Shown here in pieces: positions 5,768 to 7,775 of a stretch of DNA of 7,775 nucleotides (position 1 is the first letter of the stretch; each line of letters starts with the position of its first letter). Location: the NCBI GenBank assembly GCA_028288945.1, contig JAQGHH010000611.1:1-7775 (forward strand), given 5' to 3'. The stretch is from Phycisphaerales bacterium. Lineage in GTDB: Bacteria > Planctomycetota > Phycisphaerae > Tepidisphaerales > Tepidisphaeraceae. The translations under genes were made by a program, and so were the position numbers. The notes below the pieces were generated by a model. It was not told where the DNA came from. It made no database searches and saw only the letters and a program-made list of their open reading frames with translations.

Positions 5768-5787
5768 AGATGTAAGATGCATGACCG

Positions 5788-7775
5788 ATGCGCCTTCCCA
5801 CTCGGATCACGCCGCAGCACCCGCTCCGTCGGATTGTCGCAGCCATGTTGATTGCCGTCGCGGCCATGCTTGTGGCGGTCGGCGCGCACCATACCCCGAA
5901 AGTCTCCATCGCCCTGTCCGCACTCGATGAGACGCTCTACGACGCCTTCTACCGATTCCGCAAGCCCGCCGACCGCAGCGCCAGTGAAATCGTCATCATC
6001 ACCGCCGACGAATACAGCATGAAGTCGCTGGCGAAGGAGAAGAAGCTTCACTGGCCCTGGCCGCGGGTGCTTTGGGGCCAGGCGGTGCAGTACATGGAGA
6101 AGTGCGGCGCGAAGGCGGTGGTTTTTGACCTCGTCTTCGAAGAGCCGATGAGCTACGACAAGGAGTTCGGGGCCGCCCTCGACCAGGCGAAGATTCCGGT
6201 GGTGATGGGGACGGTGGTGGACCCGGACGGCTCGCGCCACGCGTTTACGCCGGAGGTGCATCAGCCGCCGAAGTTCGGCGCGGTGAACATTCTCGATGAC
6301 AAGGTGATCCGGTCTTACAAGGCGGAGGTCAACGGCACGCCCAGCCTCGCGGTACGGACGGTACAGGCGTTAAACCTGCCGCGGCCGCAATGGGCCGGCT
6401 CCGCGTTCCGGCTGCACTACTTCGGCCCCAACAAGCGCGCCGACGGCGGCACAACTTACCGCTACATTCCAGCGTATCCCGTCTTCATCGCCGCCCAAAC
6501 CCCGGCCAAGGCCGCAACCGTCGGCATCTCGCCGGAAATGTTCCGCAATAAAATCGTGCTGATCGGCGGCACCGCCCTGGGAATCTACGACGTCAAATCC
6601 TCCCCAATCTCGGCGCTCTATCCCGGCGTCGAAGTGCAAGCCGCGGCCATCGACGACCTTCTAAGCAACCAATACGTTCATCCACTCGGTGGCCTCAGAT
6701 CATCGGCCGCCGCCCTCGTTGCTTCGCTCCTCGCAGCCTTCGGCATTATGTTTCCCCGGCGAGTGACACTGAAAGTCGCCTTCGCGTTCATCGCGGCTGC
6801 GGCGCTAGTCGGGACGGCCATCGCGCTGTTCGCCGCGCGCGACATCCGCTGGCTGCCGATGGCTTCGCCGCTGCTCGCGCTGCTGCTGACGACCGTCGGC
6901 GCGTTCGCCTGGACGTATCTCCGCGAAGACCGCCAGCGCCGGTTGGTGCTCAAGGCGCTGACGCAGTACCTCTCGCCCGAGGTCGCCGCCGAGATCGAGC
7001 GCGACCCCGCCGCCCTGCGCCTCGGCGGGCAGCGCCGCGAAATGACCGTCATGTTCACCGACATCCAGGGCTTCACCGACTTAAGCGAGTCGATGGAATC
7101 CGAGCGGCTGAGCGAGATGCTCAATTTCTACCTCGGCGAGATGTCCGCGCAGGTGCTGGACAACAACGGCACACTCGACAAGTACATCGGCGACGCGATC
7201 ATGAGCTTCTGGAACGCGCCGCTGCGCCAGGAAGACCACGCCGCCCTCGCCTGCCGGGCCGCGCTGGCGATGAAGCAGCGCGAAGCCGAAATCCAACCCA
7301 CCTTGGCGGCCATGGGCGCTCCGGGCCTGCTCACCCGCATCGGCATCAACACGGGCCAGATGATCTTCGGCAACCTGGGCGCGCCGCAGAAATTCAACTA
7401 CACCGTGCTGGGCGATTCGGTGAACCTGGGTAGCCGTCTTGAGGGGGCCAACAAGTTTTACGGCTCGCGCATCCTCGTCGCCGAGTCCACGGCGCAAATG
7501 GTCAAAGACCGCTTCGTCTTCCGCCAGCTCGATCTGCTGCGCGTGAAAGGAAAACTAAAGCCGCTGGCCGTTTTTGAGCTGTTAGCAGAGCGGCAGGGGG
7601 CCGAGGGCGAAAATGGCGACGACGACCTGCACTTCCGCGTCGTGCGATACGAAGAGGCGCTGGGTTTGTACCGCGCGCAGAAGTGGGACGACGCCCAAGC
7701 CGTGCTGGACGATTTGCACAAACGTTTTCCCGACGACGGCCCGACGGCGGCCCTGCTCAAGCGCATCGCCAAGCT
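5788..7775 (+). CDS. CHASE2-domain class III (probable adenylate) cyclase, C-terminus cut by window end
   Basis: The frame stays open from ATG 5788 (in-frame stop just upstream at 5782-5784) to the window edge, giving 662 residues. A basic start and one membrane helix (about 16-33) lead to an extracytoplasmic CHASE2 sensor (about 40-300: TLYDAFYRFRKP, VVFDLVFEEP, IVLIGGTALGIYDVK, YPGVEVQAAAIDDLL). Three helices follow (about 305-322, 328-350, 355-377), the standard CHASE2 layout. The cyclase domain (about 412-595) has metal-binding D425 (MFTDIQGFT) and D469 (KYIGDAIMSFW), and N546/R550 in GDSVNLGSRLE for transition-state contacts. K465 and T539 sit at the purine-selecting positions and fit class IIIb adenylate cyclases, so the product is predicted to be cAMP. 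Residues 612-660 (FRVVRYEEALGLYRAQ onward) look like the helical tail common in this family, so only a short piece should be missing. No Shine-Dalgarno is seen near ATG 5788; later in-frame ATGs at 5845 and 5866 fare no better and would cut the first helix. Confidence 0.93.
   Translation, partial: MRLPTRITPQHPLRRIVAAMLIAVAAMLVAVGAHHTPKVSIALSALDETLYDAFYRFRKPADRSASEIVIITADEYSMKSLAKEKKLHWPWPRVLWGQAVQYMEKCGAKAVVFDLVFEEPMSYDKEFGAALDQAKIPVVMGTVVDPDGSRHAFTPEVHQPPKFGAVNILDDKVIRSYKAEVNGTPSLAVRTVQALNLPRPQWAGSAFRLHYFGPNKRADGGTTYRYIPAYPVFIAAQTPAKAATVGISPEMFRNKIVLIGGTALGIYDVKSSPISALYPGVEVQAAAIDDLLSNQYVHPLGGLRSSAAALVASLLAAFGIMFPRRVTLKVAFAFIAAAALVGTAIALFAARDIRWLPMASPLLALLLTTVGAFAWTYLREDRQRRLVLKALTQYLSPEVAAEIERDPAALRLGGQRREMTVMFTDIQGFTDLSESMESERLSEMLNFYLGEMSAQVLDNNGTLDKYIGDAIMSFWNAPLRQEDHAALACRAALAMKQREAEIQPTLAAMGAPGLLTRIGINTGQMIFGNLGAPQKFNYTVLGDSVNLGSRLEGANKFYGSRILVAESTAQMVKDRFVFRQLDLLRVKGKLKPLAVFELLAERQGAEGENGDDDLHFRVVRYEEALGLYRAQKWDDAQAVLDDLHKRFPDDGPTAALLKRIAK

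Noticed and set aside
5716..6261. Long minus-strand open frame opposite the cyclase (181 aa)
   Set aside because: It is antisense to the clear CHASE2 coding sequence, is His/Arg/Val-rich and has no domain signal; GC-rich codon bias leaves such frames open.

Overview
The window is GC-rich and gene-dense. It comes from a free-living bacterium with elaborate signalling. Codon use, the style of the kinases and the short palindromic repeats suggest a Planctomycetota-like genome, but this is an impression: there is no rRNA or taxonomic marker gene here. No rRNA, tRNA, CRISPR array, transposase or phage gene was seen.

Layout. (1) 1-582: a pair of inverted palindromic repeats, then a 158-aa protein of unrecognised family on the minus strand. 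(2) 654-1079, plus strand: a stand-alone receiver (CheY-like) protein. It converges on a long minus-strand gene (1119-3611) for an eight-helix membrane sensor histidine kinase with two PAS domains. A 23-bp inverted repeat lies between the two and supplies the last codons of both. (3) 3612-3786: a heptad-repeat inverted element with a degenerate second repeat inside it. (4) 3787-5004, minus strand: a soluble receiver-histidine kinase protein. It is divergent, across about 200 bp, from a second stand-alone receiver (5205-5603, plus). (5) 5604-5787: another inverted repeat pair. (6) 5788 to the window end, plus: a CHASE2-domain class III nucleotidyl cyclase, probably an adenylate cyclase, cut off a little before its C-terminus.

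Functionally this is a signal-transduction island. It holds one membrane kinase, one cytoplasmic kinase with its own receiver, two receivers with no output domain, and a membrane cyclase with an extracytoplasmic sensor. A reasonable inference is a local phosphorelay: the kinases phosphorylate the lone receivers, which then act by protein contact. A cAMP branch may run in parallel. Nothing in the sequence proves this wiring. No HPt domain, no DNA-binding output domain and no cAMP receptor gene is in the window.

The most unusual feature is the non-coding architecture. All four visible gene-end regions are marked by inverted repeat pairs, drawn from four unrelated short motifs, and some enter the coding sequence.
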